Source: J027 sp034437655 (GTDB taxonomy: Bacteria; Chloroflexota; Anaerolineae; Aggregatilineales; J027). Taken from it: a DNA stretch of 64,000 nt. The DNA lies in the NCBI GenBank assembly GCA_034437655.1, contig DAOTTU010000044.1:62001-126000 (forward strand), in the 5' to 3' direction. This document shows, one piece after another, positions 62,935-64,000 of this stretch. The notes under the pieces were generated by a model. That model was given only the letters and a program-made list of their open reading frames with translations, was not told the DNA's origin and searched no databases. The position numbers and the translations under genes were made by a program. Each line of letters begins with the position of its first letter. Position 1 is the first letter of the stretch.

Positions 62935-63633
62935 ATGGCTGAAGCGACAATGCCAACCTGGCGTGCTGCGCTGACGAACCGTGACCATGATCTGTACGCA
63001 GTGGCCTGGACGTTATTTTCGAGAACGTTTTCACCCGACCTCGTCGACGAACGCGCTGGTGAGCAAAAAGATGCAGCAATCGATTTGATACTGGAAGTTA
63101 TTCAGGATGAAGACTTGCAGGATCAAACCAGTCTGGGCAACGGACGCGCTCCTGTGAATGCGGTCTACATGATTCAGAAGTGGGAGGTTAAGGAACATAT
63201 CTCAGCATTGTTGGCTATACTGGAGCAAACCACCAGCAGCCAAACCATCTATAGACCAACTATCGACGCTATTGTTAGTTTTGACGCAGACGCAATTGAC
63301 CCGGTGCTGGAATGGGTCGAAGTTGAAGAAGAAATGCGGCCTGAAGCTGCTGAAATCTTGAGCAGGCTTGAGGTTGAGGACGACGAGCGCCCATATAACA
63401 TGATCCTCTCCTGGATGGAGCCCGATGAGTTCAACTTGATTGAGTTTGCTGAATATCTGATTGATTTGAACCCAGAACGTGCTGTAACCGACCTACGAAC
63501 CCTGGCTGCAAATAGTGAGTTCGAAAAGGAAGAACGCAGCACATTCCGGGATCTAGCTAAAGGCGCCCGTAAAATAGCAAAACAGCGCCAGAAAGAAGCA
63601 AAAGCCGCCGAAGCTGACAGCGACAACGAGTAA
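62935..63633 (+). CDS. HEAT-like helical repeat protein
   Basis: A 232-residue soluble protein made almost wholly of alpha helices, with paired-helix repeats resembling HEAT motifs (for example ISALLAILEQ, AIDPVLEWVEVEEEMRPEAAEIL) and a Lys/Ala/Glu-rich tail. Such proteins are usually binding scaffolds. GGAGG precedes the ATG. Function unknown. Confidence 0.75.
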   Translation: MAEATMPTWRAALTNRDHDLYAVAWTLFSRTFSPDLVDERAGEQKDAAIDLILEVIQDEDLQDQTSLGNGRAPVNAVYMIQKWEVKEHISALLAILEQTTSSQTIYRPTIDAIVSFDADAIDPVLEWVEVEEEMRPEAAEILSRLEVEDDERPYNMILSWMEPDEFNLIEFAEYLIDLNPERAVTDLRTLAANSEFEKEERSTFRDLAKGARKIAKQRQKEAKAAEADSDNE

Positions 63634-63674
63634 CCAGGAACACGCCCTGCTCTTGACTTGCCTGACCGCCATCG

Positions 63675-64000
63675 CTAAGCATCATTTGTCCCCAGAAGTC
63701 CTGTGGCAATTAGCGAGACGATAATAAACAGGCTAAGCAATGTGATCACCGCAGCCGCAGCCGCACCCGGTGGTGTATACTGCAAGGTTATCTCGGTATT
63801 GCCAGCGGGTACAGCGATTGCCATAAACGCTAGATTTGCCTGATGAATCTGGACAATCTCGCCATCTACGCGCGCCTGCCACCCCGGGTAGTAAGTCGTA
63901 GCAAGTACCAGGTAGCCAGCCGTTTCAGTTGTAACACTATACTGACGCTCAGTTGAGGTGTCACTCAAAATGCGTACTGTTGAAACATTAGGTGTTGGGG
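63675..64000 (-). CDS. YfhO-like membrane protein, C-terminus only
   Basis: The last 108 residues of a membrane protein that continues beyond the window. The segment YYPGWQARVDGE, then HQANLAFMAIAVPAGNTEITLQYTPPG and a final membrane helix match the C-terminal end of YfhO-family proteins, which are thought to glycosylate cell-wall or lipoteichoic polymers. It faces the HEAT-like gene, 41 bases away. Confidence 0.72.
   Translation of the reverse strand, partial: PTPNVSTVRILSDTSTERQYSVTTETAGYLVLATTYYPGWQARVDGEIVQIHQANLAFMAIAVPAGNTEITLQYTPPGAAAAAVITLLSLFIIVSLIATGLLGTNDA

Noticed and set aside
1..64000. CRISPR arrays, transposons, prophage genes, tRNA genes
   Set aside because: No regularly spaced repeats, transposase or integrase genes, terminal inverted repeats or cloverleaf-compatible gaps were seen by eye; a dedicated scan could still find a tRNA.

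Overview
The window is a dense, single-chromosome type stretch of about 55 protein genes on both strands, with no CRISPR array, insertion sequence, prophage or tRNA that I could see. The gene set suggests a free-living bacterium of the Chloroflexota, probably Anaerolineae-like: soluble GAF-type histidine kinases and receiver-only response regulators, a Gld-type ABC/GldG/DUF4340 operon, proline-rich linkers in lipoproteins, an extended ribosomal protein L31, dispersed ribosomal operons, and frequent TTG/GTG starts behind good Shine-Dalgarno sites. This placement is inference from gene content; no rRNA is present to confirm it.

Layout. 1-9072 (all minus): a partial metallo-beta-lactamase-fold enzyme; adenosine deaminase behind a GAF histidine kinase and two small tandem three-helix membrane proteins; secA with its own promoter and terminator; a membrane-anchored unknown protein coupled to mutM. 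9240-12696 (plus): a three-gene unit of GT20 trehalose-phosphate-synthase-like enzyme, PfkB sugar kinase and alpha/beta hydrolase, preceded by a 9-codon leader ORF. 12700-13689: GlcNAc-kinase-like protein; then a 450-base non-coding gap with a G11 run and two candidate promoters for a DnaB-C/RecA-like ATPase. 15302-18012 (minus): nitrilase-superfamily hydrolase, HAD hydrolase plus divergent shikimate-kinase-like protein, and HU. 18062-24972 (minus): receiver protein coupled to a giant HerA-like ATPase with glutamine/proline-rich inserts, then aconitase. 25237-29004 (plus): D-lactate-dehydrogenase-like enzyme, rplU-rpmA-rpmE (the last with an extra helix-hairpin-helix domain), thymidine kinase, TlpA-like lipoprotein. 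29001-36753: a 1005-residue histidine kinase, UbiA prenyltransferase, CoA-transferase, RecD2. 36798-39361: tandem-NUDIX protein, RidA, and an isolated rplJ-rplL operon with a recognisable L10 leader.

39691-46720 (plus) is an envelope cluster: membrane-anchored coiled-coil/HhH protein, anchored Ig-like protein, anchored YceI protein, zinc-ribbon PP2C phosphatase, and a class A penicillin-binding protein. 46738-49596 (minus) is an operon running from the primary sigma factor through a LiaF-like membrane protein to two receiver-only regulators. 49716-54922 (minus) is M28 peptidase-ABC ATPase-permease-GldG-DUF4340. The end holds a secreted VIT/VWA protein, a lipoprotein, a three-gene cassette of polytopic glycosyltransferase-like proteins, a HEAT-like protein, and the C-terminus of a YfhO-like membrane protein.

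Most of the window is housekeeping. The parts that look least described are the paired small membrane proteins next to a soluble kinase, the HerA-like ATPase with low-complexity inserts, the GT20-PfkB-hydrolase unit with its leader ORF, the L31-HhH fusion, and the HAD/shikimate-kinase-like pair with an altered substrate pocket.
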